Positions 16,104-25,061 of a DNA stretch of 38,180 nucleotides are shown here, one piece after another (within the stretch, counting starts at the first letter, position 1; each line of letters begins with the position of its first letter). The notes below the pieces were generated by a model, which did no database searches, was not told where the DNA came from, and worked only from the letters and a program-made list of their open reading frames with translations. This stretch comes from an uncultured Eubacteriales bacterium (GTDB taxonomy: Bacteria > Bacillota > Clostridia > Lachnospirales > Lachnospiraceae), in NCBI GenBank assembly GCA_900315015.1, contig OMXJ01000027.1:1-38180 (forward strand), given 5' to 3'. Made by a program: the position numbers and the translations under genes.

Positions 16104-19100
16104 ATGAGAATTTACGATATTATAGAAAAGAAGAAAAATGGTGGCGTGCTTACCAAAAGCGAAATCGATTTTTTTGTTAAGAATTATACGAATGGTGCTA
16201 TTCCAGATTATCAGGCTGCACCTCTCCTTATGGCTATCTGCTTTAATAGCATGAATGCCCAGGAATGTGCCGATCTTACCATGGCCATGGCTGATAGCGG
16301 CGCAAAGCTTGATCTTAGCTCAGTAGGCGGTGTTACTGCTGATAAGCATTCTACTGGCGGTGTTGGAGACAAGGCTACTTTACTCGTGGCTCCTATATGT
16401 GCAGCTTGTGGCGTTAAGATGGCTAAAATGAGCGGTAGAGGTCTTGGTTTTACTGGCGGTACTGCAGATAAGCTCGAGAGTATTCCCGGCTTTACTGTAA
16501 GTCTTGACAAAGATAAATTCATGAAGCAGGTTAAGAATATCGGCATTTCAGTTATTTCACAATCTGCCGATCTTGCTCCTGCAGATAAAAAGCTCTACGC
16601 TTTAAGAGATGTTACTGCTACTGTAGATTCGCTTCCTCTTATCGCATCCTCCATCATGAGTAAGAAGCTTGCTGCTGGTGCTGATGTTATCGTGCTTGAT
16701 GTTAAGTGCGGCAGTGGTGCCTTCATGAAGACAAAAGAGGATGCAGAGCAGCTTGCTAAACTTATGGTAGATATCGGTACTAAGGCTGGCAGAAAGGTAT
16801 GTGCTATCGTTTCAGACATGGCTCAGCCACTTGGTACTCAGGTCGGCAACATTCTTGAGGTAAGAGAGGCAGTAGACGCTTTAAAGAAGCCTAGAAATGC
16901 AGCTCCTGATCTTATGGAGGACTGCGTTACTTTATCTTCGCTTATCCTTATGCTTTCCGGCAAGGCCGATTCTATGGATAATGCTAAGACAAGGGTATGG
17001 CAGGTACTTGAAAAGGGCGATGCGTATCAAAAGTTTAAAGATATGGTCAAGGCTCAGGGCGGCGATGTAAGTTACATTGATGATACTTCTAAATTCGATG
17101 TCGTAGAGGTAAATCTTGAAAAGGGTGATATTCTTCTTAATGACAACGGTGTTCATAAAAATGATGCCGGTGAGGCTGTCAGAGTGTCTTATGATTTTAA
17201 GACAAAGAAGGATGGTTATATTACTAAAATGGATACTGAGGCCATTGGTAAGGCTGCTTGTATTCTTGGAGCTGGAAGAGAAAAAATCGGCGATTTAATC
17301 GATTTTAATTCAGGTATAACCTTCCTCAAAAAGCTTGGCGATAGTGTAAATGAAGGCGATACCATTTGTGTTCTTCATTCTACTACTAACGAGAAGCTCA
17401 GAATTGCAGATGATGTTTTAAATGGAGCGATTAAGATAAATCCAAATCCGGATGTTTCTTTGTATAATTCAGCAGGTAAGATAAGCCATGTTTATTCTTA
17501 TGTGCTTCCTGCGGGAATTGTTCAGGTTTCCGGTGATGAAAAGGCTGATAGTAAAAGCCTTAGAATGCTTCTTAATGCAACTCCTAATGCTGCTGATGAA
17601 AAGGCAGCCGGTTCTAAAGGGGGCTCAGGTAATGTAGTAAATCCAGGAAATACTGCCGGTAATTCTGAAGCAGTAGTAGCTGCTAATGCAGCTGGTAATG
17701 GTAATGCAACTGGTAATGTGGCTTCTAGTCCAAAAGATAATGATGCTCATAAGGCCGGAAGTTCTAATGATAATAAAGCTAGTAAATATAAAGTTGGCGA
17801 TAATGTTAAGAGTGATTCTGACGGAGTTAGTGACAAGAAAAAGAAGGAAACTAAGAGTTCTGATTCGGACATTTCAATGGGTAAAAATCTTATGAAAAAT
17901 TTTACTTTACGTGGATTTATCGCATTATTCCTTGTTACTCTTCTTGGTTTTACTGTATTTTCAGGTGCATTTTCTATCAGGGCTCCTCATATGGATGCAG
18001 TTGTAGATTATTTGAAAAGTAGAGCAGCAATGAATTACATGATTACTTCTGATGCAGGCTTTAATGCTGCGGATGTTGAGGTTGTATCTAAGGTGAATGA
18101 AGTTGCTGCTGCCGAAGGCGTTTATGCAGTTAATGCAAAGTATGCAGGTTCTGATGGTAAGCCAAACAATGTACAGGTTATTTCTCTTACTAATAACGTA
18201 AATATTGCTGAGGTAACGGGCGGCTCTGTATCTATTGGCGAGGGCGATTGTTTTGTTGATCAGACCTTTGCTGATGCTTTTGGTATCAAGTCCGGTGCTT
18301 CAATAAACCTTACTAGCGCAGATGGAAATGATATTACTGATTATCTTTGTACTAATAGCTTCAAGGTAAAGGGAATTGTTAATTCTCCTTATTATGTTTC
18401 TTATGCTAATGCTTCAAGCGATACAAAAACAGGCTACTGCGGATATATTATGGTTTCATCTGCTTCTGTTGTTGTAGATAATTATACTTTTATCGCTGTT
18501 AATCTCTATGAAGATGTAAATAGGGAAAGTGCTAAAAAGGATATCGCGGCTGCGCTTGATACAAAGGCATCTGAAAAGGTTTCAGAACGTTCTAAAGAGC
18601 TTATCAAGCTTCTTACAGATAGTAAAGAACATGTTATAGGATTAAAGAGCATTATAGAAAATGATGGTCTCGCTTATGTTGAAAAGTGGAAGATGAAGTC
18701 TGAAATGGCTGAAAATGCCACTGTTACATTTGCTGAGCAGTATAAAACACTTAGTGAGTCTCTTGATACCGTAAAGGCAAGTCTTGATTCTTACTATACA
18801 GATCTTGTAGAAAATAAAGAAGATAAGATCGCTGCAAATGAAGAATTAGGTAAAAAGGTCAAGGAAGGCCTTGAATCAAAGGATGGATATATTGATAAGC
18901 TTGAGGAAATCAGTCAGAGCGATAATGATATCGAAAGAATCCTTGATATCTTAGGTCTTACCGATGAAGAGCTTGTTAGAAATCAGAGAAGATATCTTGA
19001 GGATAAGTCAAATCTTGATAATCTTGATGCAAGAGTAAAGGCTCTTGAGCTTCGTTATAACGAATTAGCAAAGCTTCGTGATAGAATGCTTTCTGAGGCT

Positions 19101-20021
19101 AAGTTTAATGAGGTAAATGTTGAAAGCTACATGGCTAAGTATGAAAAGAATCTTGCTTATTACAACAAGTATTTAAAGAAATGGACAGATAAGGCAGATA
19201 ATAAGATTGCCGAAATAGATGAGACCATAGAAGCTGCAGACAGCTATATTACAGCTCCTGTTATTAAATTCTATTCTGCTGCTGATGGTGATTTTGCTGC
19301 AAATGAACAGTACTTTGATGCTTGTGAATTCTTTTATGATGTTTCATTAAAGTATGCTAAGATTTTCTTTATTATCACGATTATAGCTATTGCCATTGCT
19401 CTTTCTGTTAAGGTGATCATGGATGGTGCAACCTATAGCACTAATAAAGAATTCTTTATCATTTTAGGTAAGTATGTAGGATGTTTGGTTTTTGCGGTAG
19501 CTTTACCGATATTCATTGGTATGTGGGCAGGTCCGAAGGTCATTACTGAAATTATCAAGTACAGGTTTTCTGATAGTTTCCCTGCTTTAACTGCTCAGTG
19601 TGCAAATATTAAGTCAAGTTACCATCATAACTCGATTATAATAGTTGCGGGAGCACTTATTTTTCTTATATGTATAGCTATTGTATGTATCGTTTCATCC
19701 ATAGCAAAGGAGACTAAGTTAAAGCAGAGAGAAGGTTCTCTTAGTGTCATTGTAGCTGTTGCTTTAGGTGTTGCTGCTCTTATAGTCGGTGTTGGTATGT
19801 ATTATAATGAACTTGGCGCCAACGTTCAGGCTAAGGCTTTAGATCAGCAAAAGAATGCTGCTACATCTATTCTTACTAATGATGATGATTATACAGTTTC
19901 TGAATTTAAGGTTTCTGAGCTTCCAGTTGACAAGCTTGAGAGCGTTCTTGATGTAGATCTTTTAGACCTTATGAGTGAAAAGAGCATTATTAGAATATTT
20001 GGTGAAACATATAAATACTGA
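16104..20021 (+). CDS. deoA: Pyrimidine-nucleoside (thymidine) phosphorylase fused to an FtsX/MacB-like membrane protein
   Basis: A single 1305-codon frame. Residues 1-440 are a full-length pyrimidine-nucleoside phosphorylase, which splits thymidine/uridine with phosphate. It has KHSTGGVGDK (81-90), the family signature SGRGLGFTGGTADKLE (from 110) and the C-terminal barrel-sandwich domain. Residues 480-590 are a disordered Gly/Asn/Ser/Ala then Lys/Asp/Ser linker. Residues 600-622 form a membrane helix. Residues 623-815 resemble the extracytoplasmic MacB-type domain of FtsX-like ABC permeases (GDCFVDQTFADAFGIKSGA, VKGIVNSPYYVSY). Residues 820-1075 are coiled-coil-rich. Four membrane helices follow (about 1084-1106, 1120-1142, 1177-1200, 1211-1232). 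The second permease half is lacking and no ABC ATPase is nearby. The in-frame ATG at 17877 has no ribosome site, so no separate start is apparent. Confidence 0.85.
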   Translation: MRIYDIIEKKKNGGVLTKSEIDFFVKNYTNGAIPDYQAAPLLMAICFNSMNAQECADLTMAMADSGAKLDLSSVGGVTADKHSTGGVGDKATLLVAPICAACGVKMAKMSGRGLGFTGGTADKLESIPGFTVSLDKDKFMKQVKNIGISVISQSADLAPADKKLYALRDVTATVDSLPLIASSIMSKKLAAGADVIVLDVKCGSGAFMKTKEDAEQLAKLMVDIGTKAGRKVCAIVSDMAQPLGTQVGNILEVREAVDALKKPRNAAPDLMEDCVTLSSLILMLSGKADSMDNAKTRVWQVLEKGDAYQKFKDMVKAQGGDVSYIDDTSKFDVVEVNLEKGDILLNDNGVHKNDAGEAVRVSYDFKTKKDGYITKMDTEAIGKAACILGAGREKIGDLIDFNSGITFLKKLGDSVNEGDTICVLHSTTNEKLRIADDVLNGAIKINPNPDVSLYNSAGKISHVYSYVLPAGIVQVSGDEKADSKSLRMLLNATPNAADEKAAGSKGGSGNVVNPGNTAGNSEAVVAANAAGNGNATGNVASSPKDNDAHKAGSSNDNKASKYKVGDNVKSDSDGVSDKKKKETKSSDSDISMGKNLMKNFTLRGFIALFLVTLLGFTVFSGAFSIRAPHMDAVVDYLKSRAAMNYMITSDAGFNAADVEVVSKVNEVAAAEGVYAVNAKYAGSDGKPNNVQVISLTNNVNIAEVTGGSVSIGEGDCFVDQTFADAFGIKSGASINLTSADGNDITDYLCTNSFKVKGIVNSPYYVSYANASSDTKTGYCGYIMVSSASVVVDNYTFIAVNLYEDVNRESAKKDIAAALDTKASEKVSERSKELIKLLTDSKEHVIGLKSIIENDGLAYVEKWKMKSEMAENATVTFAEQYKTLSESLDTVKASLDSYYTDLVENKEDKIAANEELGKKVKEGLESKDGYIDKLEEISQSDNDIERILDILGLTDEELVRNQRRYLEDKSNLDNLDARVKALELRYNELAKLRDRMLSEAKFNEVNVESYMAKYEKNLAYYNKYLKKWTDKADNKIAEIDETIEAADSYITAPVIKFYSAADGDFAANEQYFDACEFFYDVSLKYAKIFFIITIIAIAIALSVKVIMDGATYSTNKEFFIILGKYVGCLVFAVALPIFIGMWAGPKVITEIIKYRFSDSFPALTAQCANIKSSYHHNSIIIVAGALIFLICIAIVCIVSSIAKETKLKQREGSLSVIVAVALGVAALIVGVGMYYNELGANVQAKALDQQKNAATSILTNDDDYTVSEFKVSELPVDKLESVLDVDLLDLMSEKSIIRIFGETYKY

Positions 20022-20145
20022 TTTTAATAGGCCTTTAGGATACGTTTTTTATATTTTAGTTTTTTACTGAATAGATTTTTACTATTTTCGAAATGCTTTT
20101 TCATAATTTGAGTAAATAGTGAAACAATTGAATATCAAGGCTTTT

Positions 20146-20192
20146 AGTCCCTTTAACAATTTGAAAAAGTTGTTAAAGGGACTTGTTTTTTT
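20146..20192 (+). terminator. Rho-independent terminator after the fusion gene
   Basis: Perfect 14-bp arms AGTCCCTTTAACAA / TTGTTAAAGGGACT, loop of 10, then a T-rich tract. Confidence 0.92.
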
Positions 20193-20456
20193 ACAAATTT
20201 TATTATATTATGTATCATAGAGGAATATGTGGGTTTTGTAAAAAATAGTCTTTTGAATTTCACATTTTTTACTTAGTCCATACACATTTTGAACACATTT
20301 TCAAAATAAACTTACACCATCAAAAAGATAAAACAATTTTTTCTAAAAGTATATTTTAATTGTCAAGGCTTTAATAAAGAATTTGAATTTTACGGTTTTA
20401 ATATAGATGTTGGGGGAATTAAATACAGGATTCATTCCTGATGAAAGGAGGAGGTT
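20193..20456 (+). promoter_or_regulatory. Long upstream region of the VTC gene with phased CACATTTT repeats
   Basis: This 264-bp gene-free stretch has CACATTTT at 20261, 20283 and 20294, that is at spacings of 22 and 11 bp. The 19-bp sequence from 20283 matches the one from 31062 at 16 positions. A further element, GGTTTTAATATAGATGTTG near 20393, has a counterpart AGTTTTGACATAGATGTTA near 31154. No confident -35/-10 pair is seen. A strong AGGAGGAGG ends the region. Confidence 0.45.
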
Positions 20457-21245
20457 ATGGCAATTACTCAGAAGGGTTTCATTTTCAAAAGAGTTGAAGT
20501 TAAATATATGCTTACTGATGAACAGTATGAAGGCCTTTTCAAGATGATAGGTGACAAGATTCAGATTGATGACTATGGTCTTTCTACTATCTGCAATCTT
20601 TATTTTGATAATACTAATGACGAGCTTATCAAGACTTCACTTGATAAGCCAAAGTATAAGGAAAAGGTAAGACTTCGCAGCTATGGTGTTCCTAAGTCTT
20701 TAAATTCAAAGGTTTTTCTTGAAATCAAAAAGAAGTACCAGGGCATTGTTTATAAGAGAAGAGTTTCTTTAACTTTACGCGAAGTTAAAGATTATATCGA
20801 AAATGGTGTTAAGCCAAAGGACAGTCAGATCCTTAGAGAGCTTGATTATACCATTAATCATTATAGGATTTTCCCTAAGATCTTTATCGCATATGATAGA
20901 GAAGCATATTACGCTAAGGATGATACCGAATTCAGAATGACTTTCGATAAGAATATCAGATATAGAAGGTCAGATGTTAAGCTTGAGGCCGGAGATCAGG
21001 GAACACAGCTTATCGATCATTCTTATCACCTTTTAGAGGTAAAGGCTGGCGGCGCTTATCCTGAATGGCTTATCAAAGCTTTTTCAGAGCTTAAGATCTA
21101 TCCTACATCTTTTTCTAAGTATGGTGCTATTTACAAGAAGGAAATGTTGGAAAGATTAGAAGCAGCCTCTGTTATCAGTTCTGTTACAGGATATAATCCT
21201 AATACAGTTTACGGAAACGTCGCCGGTTCTGTACAGAGTGTTTAA
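20457..21245 (+). CDS. Polyphosphate polymerase (VTC) domain protein
   Basis: A 262-residue protein of the VTC-domain/triphosphate-tunnel fold. The charged strands that line the tunnel are visible: KEKVRLRSYG, FLEIKKKYQGIVYKRRVSL, FIAYDREAYY, MTFDKNIRYRR and HLLEVKAGGAYPEWL. In yeast this domain makes polyphosphate from ATP. The bacterial role is less clear, and the domain is commonly encoded beside DUF4956 and surface proteins such as CotH. Here a DUF4956 gene follows after about 100 bp and a carbohydrate-binding lipoprotein comes third. No membrane segment or signal peptide is seen, so it should work at the inner face of the membrane with DUF4956. The ATG has AGGAGGAGG directly upstream. 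Confidence 0.85.
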   Translation: MAITQKGFIFKRVEVKYMLTDEQYEGLFKMIGDKIQIDDYGLSTICNLYFDNTNDELIKTSLDKPKYKEKVRLRSYGVPKSLNSKVFLEIKKKYQGIVYKRRVSLTLREVKDYIENGVKPKDSQILRELDYTINHYRIFPKIFIAYDREAYYAKDDTEFRMTFDKNIRYRRSDVKLEAGDQGTQLIDHSYHLLEVKAGGAYPEWLIKAFSELKIYPTSFSKYGAIYKKEMLERLEAASVISSVTGYNPNTVYGNVAGSVQSV

Positions 21246-21348
21246 TAAGCATTAGGTTATTTTATATATTATGATTATTAAGTTTTTTTGATAAATTACT
21301 AAAATATTTGTTTATGACCGCAAGAGGCGGTAAGAAATGGAGGAAATT

Positions 21349-22020
21349 ATGTTTTCTAGTATTATTAATACAACAACTGGTGCTACTATAGCCCAGACAG
21401 CTTTACTTACAGGCTTATCTTTACTTTTAGGTTTAGTTATTGCTCTGGTCTATATGTCAAAGAGCAAGTATACCAAGAGCTTTTTAATGACACTTGTTAT
21501 TTTACCTATGGTAATCATGGCAGTCATGATGATGGTAAATGGTAATCTTGGTACAGGTATTGCAGTAGTTGGTGCTTTCTCTCTTATCAGATTCAGATCA
21601 CAGCAGGCTACAGCAAAAGAAATATTGACAATTTTCATGGATATGGCAGTTGGTTTAGCTACTGCTCAGGGATGTGTTACTTTCGCAGTTTTCATTACAG
21701 CAGTTTTCTGTATCGTTTATTTAATCCTTAGCATCGCTAATTTTGGTTCAGAGGATGCTGGTACTAGACTTTTAAAGGTTTCTATTCCTGAGAATCTTGA
21801 TTATCTTGAGGTTTTTGATGACATCTTCGCTAAATATTTAAAGACAAGCGATATGATCAGAGTTAAGACCACTGATATGGGTAGTATGTTCGAACTTTCT
21901 TACAATATCCAGCTTAAGGATAGAAAGCAGGAAAAGCAGTTCATAGATGAAATCAGAACAAGAAATGGTAATCTTACAGTTGTTCTTTCTAGAAATCTTT
22001 TCCCTAACGAAGGACTTTAA
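21349..22020 (+). CDS. DUF4956 membrane protein
   Basis: A 223-residue membrane protein. About four hydrophobic segments cover residues 12-145, including a LSLLLGLVIALVYM helix and the conserved GTGIAVVGAFSLIRFRSQ loop that marks DUF4956. A soluble C-terminal domain of about 75 residues follows (VFDDIFAKYLKTSDMIRVKTTDMG). The start at 21349 has GGAGG 5 nt before it; the ATG at 21337 does not. The family is found next to VTC-domain proteins and is presumed to act with them, possibly as the membrane half of a polymer-forming or signalling complex. That role is inference. Confidence 0.85.
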   Translation: MFSSIINTTTGATIAQTALLTGLSLLLGLVIALVYMSKSKYTKSFLMTLVILPMVIMAVMMMVNGNLGTGIAVVGAFSLIRFRSQQATAKEILTIFMDMAVGLATAQGCVTFAVFITAVFCIVYLILSIANFGSEDAGTRLLKVSIPENLDYLEVFDDIFAKYLKTSDMIRVKTTDMGSMFELSYNIQLKDRKQEKQFIDEIRTRNGNLTVVLSRNLFPNEGL

Positions 22021-22211
22021 TTTCTTAATCTTTAACTTATTAAAATCAGCAAATCTTGCTGGAGATGTATCAAAGTATTTTTTAAAACTTAATTTTATTA
22101 TTTTATACAGTACTTCTTATTATGGGTGCTTTTTATTCTGCACCTTAAAAGATAAAACTGTAAAATTTCTACAAAATACAAATTTTTTTTAATAAGATAA
22201 AGGAGAAAATA

Positions 22212-24761
22212 ATGAGACGTAAATTTAATGGTCTGTATAGGGCAGGGGCAACCTGCGTATCTCTTGCTATGTTACTTTCGGTTACTGCCTGCAGCAGTAA
22301 TACTTCTGGTTCGGCAGTACCTTCTAGTTCGGCTATAGCTTCTGGTTCGGCTATAGATGATACTTCTGCAAGTGATGATACTTCCGTAAGTGATGATGCA
22401 CAAAATACTTCTGCGTCTGAAGAAATAGTTTCTTCAAGTGCTGATTCTACTGAAAGTTCTGAAAGTACTTCTGCTTTAGTGGATTTTACTTCTTTTTTTG
22501 TTAGCGAAGAGGCTGTTACTCTTGATGATGAGGATACTAATACTAATGATGCAGACGGAGTTACAATTTCTTTAAAGGGGGATTCTATTTCTTGCTCTTC
22601 AGAGGCTGTTTCGTTTTCTGATGGCAGGGTAGTTATTTCAGCTGCTGGAACTTATATACTTACAGGAAATCTTAATGGATCTGTTTATATTGAGGCTGGT
22701 AAAGAGGATGTGATCCATTTGATTTTAGACGGTGCTTCAATTTCTTCTTCAGAGGCTAGCCCAATTTACGAAGAAAAGTGCGATAAGCTGATTGTTACTT
22801 TAAAGGATGGCAGCAAAAACTCTTTAACTCTTAATGCTACAGATGAAATCATTTCTGCAGTGGAAGCTTCTGATGCTGCCGAGGCTTCAGAGGATACTTC
22901 AGATGATGCTGCTATAGATACTGATAATAAATACCCTTCAGCGGCTTTTTATTCTGAAGATGATACCACCTTTAACGGAAACGGTTCTTTAACAGTTTCT
23001 ACCAACCTCAAAAATGCAATTCAGGTAAAGGCTGATGTAATTTTTGTTTCTGGAAGCTACCTACTTACTGCCAAATCTAATGGCATTAAGGCCAAGAATT
23101 CCGCTTCGTTCATGGATGGAAGCTTTGATATTACTGCTGATAATGATGGAATCAAGGTTACTAATGATTCTAAGGAAGATAAGGGCTTTGTTTTTATAAA
23201 AGATGGCACATTTGGGATTGTAGCAGAAGATGATGGCATCCAGGCTTCTAGCAGCATTCTTATTATTGACGGTGATTTTGATATTACCTGCGGCGGTGGC
23301 TATACTAATGCAGCTTCTCATAATGATAGTTTTGGTAACATGGGCGGCGGCTTTGGTGGCTTTGGCGGCAAAGGCGGTAACCGCGGAGGCGGTGATTTCA
23401 AAGGAAATAGAGATAGTTTTGATACTTCTGATGGATCCGGTGAAGCAAACAGTGCAGCAACAGGTGAAGCAACTGGTAATAAGGATCAAAGTACAAATGG
23501 AAACACAAGTGAGAATGGAAATTCAAATGCAAATGAAGGTACCGGAGGCTTTGGCGGCAAAGGCGGCCGAGGTGAAAGAGGCGGCAATGGCTTTGGAAAT
23601 TCAGGTTCTAACGATGAAAGTGGTAATGCAGCACCGAATATGGGTAACATGCAGCCGCCTACCGATGAAAGTGGAAATACTGTAGTTCCTGATATGGGCA
23701 ATATGCAGCTGCCTACAGATGAAAGTGGAAATACTGTAGTTCCTGGTATGGGCAATATGCAGCTGCCTACCGATGAAAGTGGAAATACTGTAGCTCCTGA
23801 TATGGGTAACATGCAGTTGCCTACTGATGAAAACAGTAATGCAGCTGATGAATCTGGTGATGATTCTAGTAGCCCTAGAGGTATTGTTGCAGAGGGCAAT
23901 ATTGTCATTAATGGTGGCAATTTTAATTTGAATACTGCTGAGGATGCTATTCATGCTAATTCTAGTTTTACCGTTAACGGTGGTGTTTTTGATATTTATG
24001 CCGGGGATGATGGTATGAATTCCTCTACTGAGCTTACTATCAATGATGGAACCATTAACATTTACAATTCTTATGAGGGCATTGAGTCTAAGGTTGTTAA
24101 TGTAAACGGTGGCAACATCCACGTTACAGCTTCTGATGATGGTTTTAACGCTGCTGATTCTGAAAGCAGTGCTAATTCAGATATGGGCGTTCAAGAGGGT
24201 GTTTATCTATATTTTAATGGCGGCTATGTTTATGTAAATGCTGAAGGAGATGGCATAGATAGTAATGGCTACATTATTCAAAATGGCGGTACTGTCATTA
24301 TTGATGGACCTTCTTCTTCTGCTAATGGCTCTATTGATTCTGGTGGAAGCTGTTCTGTAAAGGGCGGAAGTTTAATTGCTGCCGGCTCTTCAGGTATGGC
24401 AGAGACTCCTTCAAATGATGGATTAAATTTCATTTCCTATACTGCAAATGTAAGTAAGGGCGAGCCTGTGACTATTACTGATACTGATGGAAATGTTGTT
24501 ATTTCTTATGTTTCTGCTAAATCTTATTCAAATATAGTCATTTGCTCAGAGCTTTTAGAAAAAGGCTCTTCATATCAGCTTTATGTAGGCGGAAGCATTA
24601 GTGGCAGCAGTTCTGATGGCTTATATACATCTGAGGCCGCATTAACTAATGGCACATTAATTGCTGAATTTACAATTGATGAAGCTGGATCTTATTTTAA
24701 TGAGAGCGGTGCTACAACTTCAAATAGCATGGGCGGCATGAATAATTTTTTTAAAAAATAA
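22212..24761 (+). CDS. Carbohydrate-binding domain lipoprotein (Cthe_2159-like), beta-helical
   Basis: An 849-residue surface lipoprotein. Signal peptide and lipobox VTAC place the lipid on Cys27, and a Ser/Thr/Asp-rich spacer runs to about residue 95. Residues 115-400 and 560-760 are built from repeated strands with DDGI/NDGI turns (ADNDGIKV, AEDDGIQA, AGDDGMNS, AEGDGIDS), like the polysaccharide-binding right-handed beta-helix family DUF4353/Cthe_2159. They are split by a Gly/Asn-rich insert with GGFGGFGGKGG and four 18-residue repeats (MGNMQLPTDESGNTVVPD). AAGGAG precedes the ATG. It completes a VTC-DUF4956-surface protein set. Its last 45 codons are duplicated at 29227-29364. The ligand is not known. 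Confidence 0.8.
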   Translation: MRRKFNGLYRAGATCVSLAMLLSVTACSSNTSGSAVPSSSAIASGSAIDDTSASDDTSVSDDAQNTSASEEIVSSSADSTESSESTSALVDFTSFFVSEEAVTLDDEDTNTNDADGVTISLKGDSISCSSEAVSFSDGRVVISAAGTYILTGNLNGSVYIEAGKEDVIHLILDGASISSSEASPIYEEKCDKLIVTLKDGSKNSLTLNATDEIISAVEASDAAEASEDTSDDAAIDTDNKYPSAAFYSEDDTTFNGNGSLTVSTNLKNAIQVKADVIFVSGSYLLTAKSNGIKAKNSASFMDGSFDITADNDGIKVTNDSKEDKGFVFIKDGTFGIVAEDDGIQASSSILIIDGDFDITCGGGYTNAASHNDSFGNMGGGFGGFGGKGGNRGGGDFKGNRDSFDTSDGSGEANSAATGEATGNKDQSTNGNTSENGNSNANEGTGGFGGKGGRGERGGNGFGNSGSNDESGNAAPNMGNMQPPTDESGNTVVPDMGNMQLPTDESGNTVVPGMGNMQLPTDESGNTVAPDMGNMQLPTDENSNAADESGDDSSSPRGIVAEGNIVINGGNFNLNTAEDAIHANSSFTVNGGVFDIYAGDDGMNSSTELTINDGTINIYNSYEGIESKVVNVNGGNIHVTASDDGFNAADSESSANSDMGVQEGVYLYFNGGYVYVNAEGDGIDSNGYIIQNGGTVIIDGPSSSANGSIDSGGSCSVKGGSLIAAGSSGMAETPSNDGLNFISYTANVSKGEPVTITDTDGNVVISYVSAKSYSNIVICSELLEKGSSYQLYVGGSISGSSSDGLYTSEAALTNGTLIAEFTIDEAGSYFNESGATTSNSMGGMNNFFKK
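23640..23855 (+). repeat. Four 54-bp tandem repeats inside the carbohydrate-binding gene
   Basis: Units begin at 23640, 23694, 23748 and 23802; the first three are close copies and the last has drifted. Each encodes an 18-residue MGNMQ-P-TDESGNT unit. Unit number may change by slippage. Confidence 0.85.
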
Positions 24762-24771
24762 AAATCATAAA

Positions 24772-24808
24772 CCGCCGTTCAGGTTCGTCCTGAGCGGCGG
24801 CTTTTTTT
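24772..24808 (+). terminator. Strong bidirectional terminator, left copy
   Basis: A 12-bp GC-rich stem (CCGCCGTTCAGG / CCTGAGCGGCGG, loop TTCGT) is followed by seven T. It lies within the 265-bp repeat and ends the carbohydrate-binding gene. Confidence 0.93.
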
Positions 24809-24887
24809 ATTTGTTGAAATACAGTGCTTTTCCGTCGATTAACTCAAAGTCGTCAGATTTTTCAGACGTAAATCCGTCCGTGCAGAC
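24807..24887 (-). pseudogene. C-terminal remnant of a second ATPase/DUF234 gene
   Basis: Read leftward, this encodes about 26 residues ending in DGKALYFNK and a stop. It corresponds to the end of the intact ATPase at 29410-30783 (DGKALYFNE) with a few changes. The rest of the gene is missing: the sequence jumps at 24888-24892 to the region that lies upstream of the intact ATPase gene (30872 onward), so about 1.38 kb has been deleted in this copy. Confidence 0.8.
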
Positions 24888-24888
24888 G

Positions 24889-25015
24889 TTACTGAATAAA
24901 AATTCAGTGAAATATTATTCAGTAACAGATAGATTTGATGATCTGTTATTGATAGTATGCCGCAGGTAAGCGATACTATCTACGGGTATGCTCAATCATT
25001 ATTTTGAGTATATCC
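24889..25015. repeat. Run of four hairpins, three of them repeated at 30872-30964
   Basis: Successive inverted repeats are TTACTGAATAA / TTATTCAGTAA (24889-24925), TAACAGAT / ATCTGTTA (24923-24948), GATAGTAT / ATACTATC (24951-24980) and TATGCTCAA / TTGAGTATA (24987-25012). The stretch 24892-24979 has a close copy at 30872-30964, upstream of the intact ATPase gene. Most differences between the copies, including a 5-nt indel, fall in loops. Confidence 0.75.
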
Positions 25016-25061
25016 ATTATACCGTTATCTGTGTTAACCCGAAAAAGATTAAAGATGTTAC

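Larger units (their letters stand above)
24623..24887 (+). repeat. 265-bp direct repeat, left copy
   Basis: Matches 29226-29490 without gaps and with seven differences by eye. It contains the 3' end of the carbohydrate-binding gene, the terminator and the 3' end of an ATPase gene. The copies are 4603 bp apart and flank the accessory island. Confidence 0.95.

Noticed and set aside
17877-20021. A separate start for the membrane half of the fusion at ATG 17877.
   Set aside because: No ribosome site or promoter precedes it and the upstream linker is in frame without stops.
23640-23855. Regular repeats that could be taken for a CRISPR array.
   Set aside because: They are 54-bp units without distinct spacers and encode an in-frame 18-residue protein repeat.
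23486-24122. Overlapping minus-strand frames inside the carbohydrate-binding gene.
   Set aside because: They arise from the repetitive composition of the real gene; no start signals.
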